Shown: in pieces, positions 47,771 to 57,296 of the stretch
Layout of the letters: each line of letters begins with the position of its first letter
How positions within the stretch are numbered: the stretch's first letter is position 1
DNA from: Bauldia sp.
Lineage (GTDB): Bacteria; Pseudomonadota; Alphaproteobacteria; Rhizobiales; Kaistiaceae
Length of the DNA: 64,000 bases
NCBI GenBank assembly: GCA_028284325.1
Contig: JANQRX010000008.1
Coordinates: forward strand, 1 to 64,000
Direction of reading: 5' to 3'
Made by a program: the position numbers and the translations under genes
Notes under the pieces: model-generated
Seen by the model: the letters and a program-made list of their open reading frames with translations, nothing else
What the model was told of the DNA's origin: nothing
Database searches by the model: none

Positions 47771-47785
47771 GGCACGCATCGTGCC
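47771..47785. promoter_or_regulatory. Inverted repeat GGCACG-CAT-CGTGCC
   Basis: Perfect 6-bp arms in the divergent gap between CoA-transferase and enoyl-CoA hydratase genes. Confidence 0.3.
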
Positions 47786-47806
47786 ATCATCGCAAGGGAG
47801 GCGCAC

Positions 47807-48613
47807 ATGACCACGGACTCCGGCGAAACGGCGACGCCGGGACTGCGTGTCAGCCGGCACGGGCCGGTGGTCGAAATGGTCATCGACAATCCCGCTCGAC
47901 GCAACGCGATGTCTCTGGACATGTGGCGCGCTCTGGCCAGCGAACTGGAAGCGGCGGCGGACCGCACGGCCGACCGGGTCGTGGTTCTGCGGGGGGCCGG
48001 CGAAACCGCCTTCTGTGCCGGCAACGACGTCTCCGAGTATCGGGAGAAGCGCAGCACGGCCGAGCAGATCCGCGTCTACAACGACATCATGGCCGAAGCG
48101 ACCGAACGGCTCCGATCGCTTGAAAAGCCGACGATCGCTGCCATCAACGGCGCCTGCATAGGCGGCGGCCTCCACCTTGCCCTGCTTTGCGACCTGCGTC
48201 TCTGTACCGACACGGCGACTTTCGCCATTCCGTCGGCTCGGTTGGGACTTCCCTACCGGTTGGAAGGCGTTCGCACGATGCTGGCCGTTCTGCCGCCGCC
48301 CTGCCTGCGCGAGATGCTGCTCACAGGCGCGAAGTTCGACAGCACCTTTGCGATGCGATGGGGGTTGGTGAATCGTTGTGTTCCAGGCGGAGTTTTCGAT
48401 GCTGCGGTAACGGATCTTGCCGCCGAGATTGCGGCTGCCGCACCGCTCAGCCACCGCTGCACCAAGATCGCTCTGGAGCAGCTTCTGTTCGCCGAGACGC
48501 CGGATCTGGAAGCCATCCGCGCCGCCGAGACCACCTGCTACGAAAGCGACGACTACCGGGAAGGCATCGCCAGCTTCCGGGAGAAACGCACGCCCGATTT
48601 TCAAGGCTTCTGA
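47807..48613 (+). CDS. Enoyl-CoA hydratase/isomerase family protein
   Basis: DNPARRNAMSLDMWRAL, VVLRGAGETAFCAGNDVSEYR, AAINGACIGGGLHLALLCDLRLCTDTATFAIPSARLGLPY. Confidence 0.93.
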   Translation: MTTDSGETATPGLRVSRHGPVVEMVIDNPARRNAMSLDMWRALASELEAAADRTADRVVVLRGAGETAFCAGNDVSEYREKRSTAEQIRVYNDIMAEATERLRSLEKPTIAAINGACIGGGLHLALLCDLRLCTDTATFAIPSARLGLPYRLEGVRTMLAVLPPPCLREMLLTGAKFDSTFAMRWGLVNRCVPGGVFDAAVTDLAAEIAAAAPLSHRCTKIALEQLLFAETPDLEAIRAAETTCYESDDYREGIASFREKRTPDFQGF

Positions 48614-49518
48614 CCTTTCGGATCGGTATTGGACATCTCTTCTCGGCAGAGCCGCGCAACGTCCCCGTGGGTGGCAAACCATACTTGGCCTTTTGCCTTC
48701 ATGTGGCTGATCAGGTCGTCAAGAACGGTCATCCGAGAACGGTGCCCGATGTGGTGCGGATGCATCGTCAACTGGAAAAGACCGCCCTCGCGATGGGCGG
48801 CGTCAAACTCGGCCTTGAAGATTCCAAGAACCGCTGATGGTGGCGTGTAAGGACGCAGCGCATCGAAGCGGCTCATGTTGAAGTAGACGGCATCGTCACG
48901 AATCCACTCGACTGGTATCTCGACGACGCCGGTGGGCTCATTCCGCTCCATCAACTCGTAAGGCTCGTCATCTGCCATCAATGACGAGTCGTAGATGAGA
49001 CCCATTTCGCGAATGATGGTGAGTGTGTTGGCGCTGAACTCCCATGATGGCGTCCGCAGACCGCAGGGTCGAGCGCCGGTGATCTTTTCCAAAGTGTCGG
49101 CGGAGCGATGCATGAGTTCGCGCTCGTCGGACCGGGCGAGCTGGCTGTTGCGTTCGTGGATCCATCCATGCAGGGCGATCTCGTGACCCTCGCCGACCAG
49201 ACAGCGCTGTTCTTCCGGATAGAGCAGGGCCGAAACCGCGGGGACGAAGAAAGTGGCCCGCACATCATGCCGAGCGAGTGTTTCCCTTATCCGTGGGACG
49301 GCGACGCGGTTGCCATACTGCCCCTGACTCAAACGGCCCGGTGAAACCTGGCCATCGCGAAGCGCCACCGTTTCGTGATCGCTGTCGAAGGAGAGCGCCA
49401 CGGCCACGCGGGCGCCTTCGGGCCAAGTCGGCATCAACCGGCGCCCGGCGCGAACATGTTGCACATGGTCGCGCCACGTGCTCTCCGTCCATTGCCAGGG
49501 TTGTTCCGTCCGCGCCAT
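48601..49518 (-). CDS. Polysaccharide deacetylase family protein
   Basis: VAVALSFDSDHETVAL, RATFFVPAVSALLYPEEQRCLVGEGHEIALHGWIHE, FQLTMHPHHIGHRSRM. Confidence 0.9.
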   Translation of the reverse strand: MARTEQPWQWTESTWRDHVQHVRAGRRLMPTWPEGARVAVALSFDSDHETVALRDGQVSPGRLSQGQYGNRVAVPRIRETLARHDVRATFFVPAVSALLYPEEQRCLVGEGHEIALHGWIHERNSQLARSDERELMHRSADTLEKITGARPCGLRTPSWEFSANTLTIIREMGLIYDSSLMADDEPYELMERNEPTGVVEIPVEWIRDDAVYFNMSRFDALRPYTPPSAVLGIFKAEFDAAHREGGLFQLTMHPHHIGHRSRMTVLDDLISHMKAKGQVWFATHGDVARLCREEMSNTDPKGQKP

Positions 49519-49702
49519 CTCTCGTCCTTCCCGGCGTCGGTTTCTTCAGCATCCGCGCGGGCCCGGGGATGATAGGATCACCGCCGCAGGCCTTCCATTC
49601 ACTGTCCGTCAGAACCGATATAGCCCAAGCGTAATGGGCCAAAGGCCCAACCGGCGTTTAGGTTCGCTCGCGATGTCGATTGGGGGCACCGCCGGGCACC
49701 GA

Positions 49703-50749
49703 ATGATCCGCGAACCGATTCTAATCTGGGGTGCCGGTGCCATTGGCGGCACCGTCGGGGCCGCTCTGGCCCGTGCCGGCTGTGACATCACACTGGTTGA
49801 TGTCGATCCCGAGCATGTATCGGCCATGGCCCGCAATGACCTGAAGGTCACCGGCCCGGTGATGTCGTTCGCGGTTCCCGTCTCCGCGACCCTCCCGGAT
49901 CAGGTTGCCGGGACCTATCGATGGATATTCCTGAGTGTGAAGGCCCACCACACGGAAGCCGCCACCGCAGCATTGCTGCCCCATCTGGCCGTCGATGGGG
50001 CGGTCGTGTCGCTTCAGAACGGCCTTTGCGAGGCCACCATCGCCAACCGTGCCGGGTCAGGACGTACGATAGGGGCTCTGGTCAACTTTGGCGCCGATCG
50101 GGTCGCACCGGGCGAGATTCTGTTCGGCAATCGCGGCACCGTCGCTGTCGGCGAACTCGATGGCCGCAACGGGCAACGGGTGGAGGTGCTCCGCGCCAGC
50201 CTTGCCGCACTGGAGCCCAGAACCCGCGTCACCGACAACATACGCGGTCACCTGTGGGGCAAGATCGGCTATGGCATCCTTCTCAAGGCTTCGGCCCTGT
50301 CCGGTCGCACCATTGCCGATTTCCTTGATGACCGTGGCTTGCGCCCTCTCCTTGTCACCATGGTCCGTGAGATTCTCCGCATCGCCGAAGCCGAAGGCGT
50401 TCATTCCGTCGGTTTCGATGGATTCGATCCTAGTTCCATGGCCGGGGATGACGAGACGGCGATTGATCGTTCGTTCGCGCAGATGGTGGCGTTCAACGCC
50501 ACATCGGGAAAGTCGCGCACCGGTATCTGGCGTGACCTGGCCATCCTGCATCGTCAGACCGAATCGGCCGCCCAGCTGGCGCCGGTGCAGGTCGCCGCCG
50601 CGGGACATGGCCTCGCCATGCCGCTGGTTGGACGGCTGCTGGCTCTGATCGCGGAGGTCGAACAGGGCGAAGCGGTGCCGGGCCCGGACCTCATCCGATG
50701 CTTGAGTCGGCCTGAGCACAGCCCGAACCGGTCAGCCGCACTGCGCTGA
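49703..50749 (+). CDS. 2-dehydropantoate 2-reductase (ketopantoate reductase) family protein
   Basis: ILIWGAGAIGGTVGAALARAGCDITLVDVDPEHVSAM, SVKAHHTEAATAALLPHL, SLQNGLCEATI. Confidence 0.88.
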   Translation: MIREPILIWGAGAIGGTVGAALARAGCDITLVDVDPEHVSAMARNDLKVTGPVMSFAVPVSATLPDQVAGTYRWIFLSVKAHHTEAATAALLPHLAVDGAVVSLQNGLCEATIANRAGSGRTIGALVNFGADRVAPGEILFGNRGTVAVGELDGRNGQRVEVLRASLAALEPRTRVTDNIRGHLWGKIGYGILLKASALSGRTIADFLDDRGLRPLLVTMVREILRIAEAEGVHSVGFDGFDPSSMAGDDETAIDRSFAQMVAFNATSGKSRTGIWRDLAILHRQTESAAQLAPVQVAAAGHGLAMPLVGRLLALIAEVEQGEAVPGPDLIRCLSRPEHSPNRSAALR

Positions 50750-50919
50750 GCCATAAACTTGAGGTTCTGACTGTTAGAGCCCCACGGCTTCTGGAGGCTG
50801 CCAGAGCCGCTGGCTAGCCTTTCACATCAGTTTTCGACCGCTGCTGTCGCGGTATCCGGAACCATAGCCGGGACCCTGAGGCAGCGGTCCGGCAAGCAGG
50901 GACTCAACGGCCGACGCCG

Positions 50920-51693
50920 ATGCACATCGATTTTCAGAACCAGACGGTGGTCGTCACCGGCGCGGCGCGCGGCATCGGTCGCGCCATCGCCGCTGGCTTC
51001 GTCGCCCGGGGGGCGCTCGTTTATGCCTGCGACATCCTTGAGCCGGAACTGCGCGAATCCCAGGCCCTGGCGGAAGAGCTGGGGAATGGCCGCATGGTCG
51101 TGCGGGTCGTCAATGTGCGCGATCGCGATGCCATGCAAGCGTTGGTACGCGAGGCGGCGGACACGGCCGCCGGCGCGATCGATGTCGCCATCCACGCCGC
51201 CGGTGGTGTCCTGGGACAGGTGCGCCAGCCGCTCACCTCGGTCACAGCCGATCAGTGGCACAGCATTCTCGACGTGAACGTCACGGGCGCGTTCTATCTG
51301 TCGCAGGCCGCGGCGCCCTTGATGGCGGAACGCGGCCGGGGGCGCATCATCGTCATATCCAGCCGCGCGGCCTTCAAGACGTCACTGACCGGTATCCACA
51401 GTTACGCCGCCGCCAAGACCGCCCAACTCGGCCTTGTCCGCCAGCTCGCGCTGGAACTGGGTCCGGCCGGCATCACCGTCAACGGCATTGCGCCCGGCTT
51501 CATGCGCACCAATCCGGACGCCGAGCGGCAATGGGAAGCCGAAGGCGCGGACGGTCAGGACGAAATGCTGAAGCGTCTGGCCATTCGGCGCCTCGGGCGT
51601 CCCGAAGACATCGCCCATGCGGCGATGTTTCTGGCCTCCGATTACGCCGAGTGGATGACAGGGCAGACGATCCAGGTTTGCGGGGCTCCATGA
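50920..51693 (+). CDS. SDR family oxidoreductase
   Basis: VVVTGAARGIGRAIAAGFVARGALVYACDI, VISSRAAFKTSLTGIHSYAAAKTAQLGLVRQLALELGPAGITVNGIAPGFMRT. Confidence 0.93.
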   Translation: MHIDFQNQTVVVTGAARGIGRAIAAGFVARGALVYACDILEPELRESQALAEELGNGRMVVRVVNVRDRDAMQALVREAADTAAGAIDVAIHAAGGVLGQVRQPLTSVTADQWHSILDVNVTGAFYLSQAAAPLMAERGRGRIIVISSRAAFKTSLTGIHSYAAAKTAQLGLVRQLALELGPAGITVNGIAPGFMRTNPDAERQWEAEGADGQDEMLKRLAIRRLGRPEDIAHAAMFLASDYAEWMTGQTIQVCGAP

Positions 51694-51747
51694 CCTGCCG
51701 AAGTAACGATCGAAACCAGTCTATGAGTCGAGCAGAAGGAGAAGATC

Positions 51748-53328
51748 ATGCATAGATGGCATTCCGTGATGACAGCGGCCGCACTCGCCGCCGCGCTGAC
51801 GACCACGGCGGCAATCGCCGAAGACCTGACCATCGGAATCGCGGCACCGCCTACCTCGATTGACCCCCATTTTCACAACCTGGGACCCAACCATCAGATT
51901 GCGGGGCACATCTTCGATGCGCTGGCACTCAAGGATGAGAAGCAGCAGATCCAGCCGGGCCTTGCGGTGTCGTGGGAGGTCGTCGATCCAACCACCTGGG
52001 AGTTCAACCTCCGCAAGGGGGTGACCTTCCATGATGGATCGCCGTTCACGGCCGAAGATGTAGCGTTCACCTTCGAGCGGGCGCCTGATGTCCCCAACAG
52101 CCCCAATCCGATGTCAGGATATACCAAGGGCATCATGGAGCTCGAGATCGTCGATCCTCACCGAATCCGCATCAAGACCGACGGACCTTACCCGATGCTG
52201 ATCAACGAGCTCAGCAATGTCTGGGTCGTGTCCAAGAAACACGGCGAGGGCGCCACCACCGAAGACTACATGCGGGGCGACGCCGTGATCGGCACGGGGC
52301 CATACAAGCTCGTGTCGTTTACACCCGGCGACAAGATCGAGCTCGAGCGCAACGATGCCTACTGGGGCGGCGTCGAGCCGTGGGAGAACGTCACCTTGCG
52401 CATGATCGACAGTGGTCCGGCCCGTGTGGCGGCCTTGCTCGCCGGTGATGTGGACATGATCGATGATGTGCCGACCTCGGAAATCGACCGCCTCCGACAG
52501 GACGACAATCTGGATGTGTGGAGCGGGCCGTCGAACCGTCTGGTCTTCGTGGCTCTCGATGCGACCGAAGACGCTTTGTCCACGGGTATGATCCGCGACC
52601 ATGAAGGCAACGTGCCATCGACGAATCCGCTCGGTGATGCGCGGGTTCGCGAGGCGCTGACGCGGGCCATCGACAAGACCGTCATCGCGGAACGGGTCAA
52701 CCAGGGCCATGCGATCCCGATCAACCAGATCGTGCCGGAAGGGTTTGTTGGCTACATTCCTGACTATCCGCTGTGGACCGCCGATCCGGATGCCGCGAAG
52801 GCGCTCCTGACCGAGGCAGGGTATCCGGACGGTTTCCAGCTGACACTGGTCACGTCCAACGACCGCATCACCAACGCGGTCAAGACCGTGCAGGCGATTG
52901 CCCAGATGTGGACTCGGATCGGCGTGGAGACCGAGGTCGAGACCATGCCGCATTCGATGTTCTCGCCGCGGCGCAACGGCAACGAGCTGCCGGTGTTCTT
53001 CAGCAGTTGGGGCAATCTGACCGGCGAGGCGTCCTTCTTCCTCGGCCCACTGCTTCACACCAAGGACAAGGACAAGGGCCTCGGCGGCGCCAACCGCAAC
53101 CGCTACAGCAATCCCGAGGTCGACAGCATTGTCGAGACCGTCCTGAACACGCTCGATATCGAGGAGCGCGAGCGCCTCTTGCAGCAGGCTGCACAAATCG
53201 TGATTGAGGATTACACGTTGCCGACCGTGGTGCTGCAGACGGTACACTGGGCGACGCGCGACGGCCTGCGCTACTCTCCGCGCGTGGATCAGTACACCTT
53301 CGCCAATCACGTCCGGCCCGTGGAGTAA
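51748..53328 (+). CDS. ABC transporter substrate-binding protein, peptide-type (SBP family 5)
   Basis: Signal peptide AALAAALTTTAAIA, LRKGVTFHDGSPFTAEDVAFTFERA, EALTRAIDKTVIAERV. Confidence 0.93.
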   Translation: MHRWHSVMTAAALAAALTTTAAIAEDLTIGIAAPPTSIDPHFHNLGPNHQIAGHIFDALALKDEKQQIQPGLAVSWEVVDPTTWEFNLRKGVTFHDGSPFTAEDVAFTFERAPDVPNSPNPMSGYTKGIMELEIVDPHRIRIKTDGPYPMLINELSNVWVVSKKHGEGATTEDYMRGDAVIGTGPYKLVSFTPGDKIELERNDAYWGGVEPWENVTLRMIDSGPARVAALLAGDVDMIDDVPTSEIDRLRQDDNLDVWSGPSNRLVFVALDATEDALSTGMIRDHEGNVPSTNPLGDARVREALTRAIDKTVIAERVNQGHAIPINQIVPEGFVGYIPDYPLWTADPDAAKALLTEAGYPDGFQLTLVTSNDRITNAVKTVQAIAQMWTRIGVETEVETMPHSMFSPRRNGNELPVFFSSWGNLTGEASFFLGPLLHTKDKDKGLGGANRNRYSNPEVDSIVETVLNTLDIEERERLLQQAAQIVIEDYTLPTVVLQTVHWATRDGLRYSPRVDQYTFANHVRPVE

Positions 53329-53338
53329 CAATAATCAA

Positions 53339-53364
53339 GCGCGGCCGCCTTCTGGCGGTCGCGC
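53339..53364. other. GC-rich stem-loop between SBP and permease genes
   Basis: GCGCGGCCGCC-TTCT-GGCGGTCGCGC, 11-bp stem with one G-T wobble. Confidence 0.65.
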
Positions 53365-53370
53365 GCCGAT

Positions 53371-54369
53371 TTGCCCAAAGGGGTTACGAAGATAACCGCG
53401 TTCATCATCCGCAGGCTTCTGCAGACGGTCGTGGTGCTGATCGTGATGGCGTTCGGTGTCTTCGTCAGCGTCTATGCCATCGGCGATCCGGTCGACATGC
53501 TGATCGATCCGGCCGCAACCGAGGCGCAACGCCTTGAGGCAATGCGCAATCTCGGGCTGGATCGCCCCCTCTGGGAGCAGTTTGCCAGGTTCATCGCTGG
53601 TGCAGCCCAGGGCGATCTGGGCCAGTCCTTTGTCTACAAGATCCCTGCGATCGAGCTGATCCTGCTCCGTCTGCCGGCGACAATCGAACTGACGGTCGCG
53701 GCTTTGATACTTGCCGTTGGCATCGGTATTCCCGCGGGAATCCTGGCTGGTCTCTATCCATCGGCCTGGTTCTCACGAACCATCATGTCGGTGTCCATCC
53801 TCGGCTTCAGCCTGCCGTCCTTCTGGATCGCGCTGATGCTGATCATGATCTTTGCCGTCGCGCTCGGCTGGCTGCCATCGACCGGACGTGGCGACGTGGT
53901 GACGGTGTTCGGCGTAGACTGGAGCTTCCTGACCATCGACGGTCTCAGGCATCTGGTGCTTCCGGCCCTCAGCCTCTCGCTCATACCCATGGCCCTGATG
54001 ATCCGGATGGCCAGAGCCGGCATGCGTGAAGTGTGGCTGACGGAGTACGTCAAGTTCGCTCGCGCCAAGGGGCTCTCACCCATCCGGGTGATCGGTCTGC
54101 ATGCCTTTCCCAACACGCTTATTCCGATCATCACCGTTCTCGGACTTGAGCTTGGATCGCTGCTGGCCGGCTCGATCGTGACGGAGGTCGTGTTTGCCTG
54201 GCCCGGCATCGGCCGGCTGGTGATCCAGTCGATCGGCGTGCTCGATCGCCCGGTGATTGTTGCCTACATGCTCATCACCGTCTCGCTCTTCATCCTCATC
54301 AATCTGGTGGTCGACCTGCTGTACGCGGTGATCGACCCCCGTGTAGGCTACGGGGACGCAAGAAAATGA
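53371..54369 (+). CDS. ABC transporter permease (DppB type)
   Basis: IIRRLLQTVVVLIVMAFGVFVSVYAIGDPVDMLIDP, EYVKFARAKGLSPIRVIGLHAFPNTLIPIITVLGLELGSLLAGSIVTEVVFAWPGIGRL. Confidence 0.93.
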   Translation: MPKGVTKITAFIIRRLLQTVVVLIVMAFGVFVSVYAIGDPVDMLIDPAATEAQRLEAMRNLGLDRPLWEQFARFIAGAAQGDLGQSFVYKIPAIELILLRLPATIELTVAALILAVGIGIPAGILAGLYPSAWFSRTIMSVSILGFSLPSFWIALMLIMIFAVALGWLPSTGRGDVVTVFGVDWSFLTIDGLRHLVLPALSLSLIPMALMIRMARAGMREVWLTEYVKFARAKGLSPIRVIGLHAFPNTLIPIITVLGLELGSLLAGSIVTEVVFAWPGIGRLVIQSIGVLDRPVIVAYMLITVSLFILINLVVDLLYAVIDPRVGYGDARK

Positions 54370-55295
54370 GCGATGGGACGGCTGGCGCTTCCGGGGCGGG
54401 AGACAGTCTCCGGCCGGCCGATGTCGAGACACCGCTCCGCCGGTTTGTTGCCGACTTCGCGGAGAGCCGACTGGCCGTTGTCGGATTCGCGCTTTTGTCC
54501 CTCATCGTGCTGATCGCCTTCTTCGCGCCTCTCATCGCGCCGCAGAACCCGTACGATCTTCTTGAGGTCAACATCCTGGATTCCATGCTGCCGCCCGGTG
54601 AGACCGGCGGCGCCGGCTATGTCCACCTGCTCGGCACCGATGATCAGGGCCGGGATATGCTGAGCGCTATCTTCTACGGCATGCGCCTGTCCCTGACCGT
54701 GGGGGTTACCAGCGCGCTCCTGTCGATGGCTGTGGGAACCACCATCGGCCTCGTGGCCGCCTTTGCCGGTGGCCGGGTCGATTCCTTCGTCATGCGGGTG
54801 GTCGACATCCAGATCAGTTTCCCGACGATCCTGATCGCTCTGATTCTCCTGGTCGCACTCGGCCGCGGTGTGGACAGGACCATCCTCGCACTGGTCGTCA
54901 TCCAGTGGGCCTACTACGCCCGCACCGTGCGCGGAGCAGCGATTGTCGAGCGCGGCAAGGAGTACATGGAAGCGGGCTTGTGCCTGGCCCTGCCGCGCTA
55001 CCGGCTTCTGTTCAACCACCTTCTGATCAACTGCATGCCGCCGCTTCTGGTGGTCTTCACCGTGCTGATCGCCCAAGCGGTTGCGCTCGAAGCCACGCTG
55101 AGCTTCCTCGGCCTGGGTTTGCCTATTACACAGCCTTCGCTGGGTCTTCTGATCGCCAACGGCTACGACTACCTGCTGGGCGGCAGGTACTGGATCAGTG
55201 TCTTTCCCGGCGTTGCGCTGCTGCTGACTCTGGTCAGCGTCAATCTGGTGGGCGATCAGCTTCGCGATGTGTTCAACCCGAGACTGCGCCGGTGA
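54366..55295 (+). CDS. ABC transporter permease (DppC type)
   Basis: LLGTDDQGRDMLSAIFYGMRLSLTVGVTSALLSMAVGTTIGLVAAFAGGRVD, LSFLGLGLPITQPSLGLLIANG. Confidence 0.93.
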   Translation: MSDGTAGASGAGDSLRPADVETPLRRFVADFAESRLAVVGFALLSLIVLIAFFAPLIAPQNPYDLLEVNILDSMLPPGETGGAGYVHLLGTDDQGRDMLSAIFYGMRLSLTVGVTSALLSMAVGTTIGLVAAFAGGRVDSFVMRVVDIQISFPTILIALILLVALGRGVDRTILALVVIQWAYYARTVRGAAIVERGKEYMEAGLCLALPRYRLLFNHLLINCMPPLLVVFTVLIAQAVALEATLSFLGLGLPITQPSLGLLIANGYDYLLGGRYWISVFPGVALLLTLVSVNLVGDQLRDVFNPRLRR

Positions 55296-56287
55296 TGGCT
55301 GGTCGCCAATCGTCACCCATCCTCGAAGTGGAGCGCCTGCGCACGCATTTCATGACCCGCGCCGGCATCGTCAAGGCCGTCGACGATGTCTCCTTCGCGA
55401 TCTCCGCGGGCGAGATCATGGGGCTCGTCGGGGAGTCCGGATCCGGCAAGTCGATCACCGGCCTTTCGATCATGCGGCTGATCGACGTGCCGGGGCGCAT
55501 CGTCGGCGGCCGCATACGTTTTCGAGGCGAGGATCTGGCCGCCGCACCTGAACAGAGGATGCGGGCCTTGCGCGGTTCGCGCATTGCGATGGTCTTCCAG
55601 GACCCCCTGATGACTCTCAATCCGCTCCTTCGGGTCGGCACACAAATGGCCGAGGCCATTACCGCGCACAATCGCGAGGTGTCCCGGACGGAGGCCCGCG
55701 CCCGTAGCCGCGATGCACTGGGGCGGGTCGGAATTCCCGCCCCGGAAGAGCGCCTGGACGCCTTTCCACATCAGCTGTCCGGCGGCATGCGCCAGCGGGT
55801 CGCGATTGCCACCGCGATCCTCAACGAGCCGGACCTGATTATTGCCGACGAGCCGACGACGGCGCTGGACGTAACGATCCAGGCGCAAATCCTGCACGAA
55901 ATCCGCAAGCTCTGCCGTCAGACCTCCACAGCGATGATCTGGATCACGCATGATTTTGCCGTGATCGCCGGATTGGCCGGCAGCATCTCGGTCATGTACG
56001 CGGGCCGCATCGTCGAGCAGGGCCACCTCGACGATATTCTCGACCGGCCTCTGCATCCCTACACACGCGGTCTGATTCGCAGTGTGCCCAGTCGTAATCG
56101 CCGGGGTCGTCCGCTTCATCAGATCCAGGGGTCGCCACCCAACCTGCTGGCGTTGCCCGGCGGATGCGCCTTCCGGGATCGCTGCCCTCATACCGACGAT
56201 GTCTGCAACGCCGAGCCCGATCTGGAGCTGGTCCGGGCCGAACAAGCCGCACGATGCTTCCATCCGCAGTTGGAGGCATTGGCGTGA
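55295..56287 (+). CDS. Peptide-type ABC transporter ATP-binding protein (DppD type)
   Basis: [76 protein letters not shown]. Confidence 0.93.
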   Translation: MAGRQSSPILEVERLRTHFMTRAGIVKAVDDVSFAISAGEIMGLVGESGSGKSITGLSIMRLIDVPGRIVGGRIRFRGEDLAAAPEQRMRALRGSRIAMVFQDPLMTLNPLLRVGTQMAEAITAHNREVSRTEARARSRDALGRVGIPAPEERLDAFPHQLSGGMRQRVAIATAILNEPDLIIADEPTTALDVTIQAQILHEIRKLCRQTSTAMIWITHDFAVIAGLAGSISVMYAGRIVEQGHLDDILDRPLHPYTRGLIRSVPSRNRRGRPLHQIQGSPPNLLALPGGCAFRDRCPHTDDVCNAEPDLELVRAEQAARCFHPQLEALA

Positions 56288-57288
56288 ACACAACGACGCC
56301 TCTGGTGGCGGTTGAACGCCTGTCCAAACGGTTCGTCAAGCAACTGGATCTCGCCGCCCAGCTGGCCAGGAAGCTGGGTGCAGGCATCCGCGAGGAGGTT
56401 GTCCACGCGGTGGAGGATGCCGATCTGGCGATTGCCCAAGGCGAGGTGGTGGGACTGGTCGGCGAATCCGGTTGCGGTAAGTCGACACTCGGTCGACTTA
56501 TCGCCGGTGTCCTGCGGCCGAGCAGCGGTCGCGTCCTCTATCGTGGCGACGATGTCGTCGAGCTCAAAGGCGCGGCGGCTCGGACCGCGGCCCTGAAGAT
56601 GCAGATGATCTTCCAGGATCCGACCGCTTCGCTCAATCCGCGCCGCCGCATGGGCGACATCGTTGGCGAAGCGCCGTTAGTCCACGGGCTTGTCTCGCGC
56701 GCCGAACTCGACGAGCACGTTGACACCATCCTGCGACGCGTCGGTCTCGATCCCGGCTACAAGGGCCGTTACCCCCATCAGTTTTCCGGTGGCCAGAAGC
56801 AGCGCATCGGTATCGCCCGGGCGTTGGCGGTCGATCCGGATTTCATCGTGTGCGACGAGGCCGTGGCCTCGCTGGATGTTTCCATTCAGGCGCAGATTCT
56901 CAACCTCTTCATGCGGCTGCGGGAGGAGCTGGATCTCACCTACCTCTTCATCAGCCACGATATCGGCGTCGTCGAGCATATCTCCGATCGTACCGTGGTC
57001 ATGTATCTCGGCCGGATCGTGGAGGAAGGGCGCACCGACGACCTGTTCACTTCGCCCAATCATCCCTACACCCAGGCGCTTCTCCGCGACGTTCCCCGGG
57101 TCGACAACCGCGATATCGACTTCCAGCCGGTGGCCGGCGAAATCCCCTCGCCGCTCGATCCGCCGGACGGCTGCCATTTCCATCCGCGTTGTCCCCAGGC
57201 CATGCCGCGGTGTCGCAGCGAGCGGCCGAGGCTCAGGGAGGTGGCGCCGGCGCGGCTGAGCGCCTGCCATCTCAACGACGTATCGTGA
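56284..57288 (+). CDS. Peptide-type ABC transporter ATP-binding protein (DppF type)
   Basis: [85 protein letters not shown] start. Confidence 0.93.
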   Translation: MNTTTPLVAVERLSKRFVKQLDLAAQLARKLGAGIREEVVHAVEDADLAIAQGEVVGLVGESGCGKSTLGRLIAGVLRPSSGRVLYRGDDVVELKGAAARTAALKMQMIFQDPTASLNPRRRMGDIVGEAPLVHGLVSRAELDEHVDTILRRVGLDPGYKGRYPHQFSGGQKQRIGIARALAVDPDFIVCDEAVASLDVSIQAQILNLFMRLREELDLTYLFISHDIGVVEHISDRTVVMYLGRIVEEGRTDDLFTSPNHPYTQALLRDVPRVDNRDIDFQPVAGEIPSPLDPPDGCHFHPRCPQAMPRCRSERPRLREVAPARLSACHLNDVS

Positions 57289-57296
57289 GGCGCGGC

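Noticed and set aside
52114-53331. 405-aa minus-strand ORF
   Set aside because: Antisense to SBP family 5 gene
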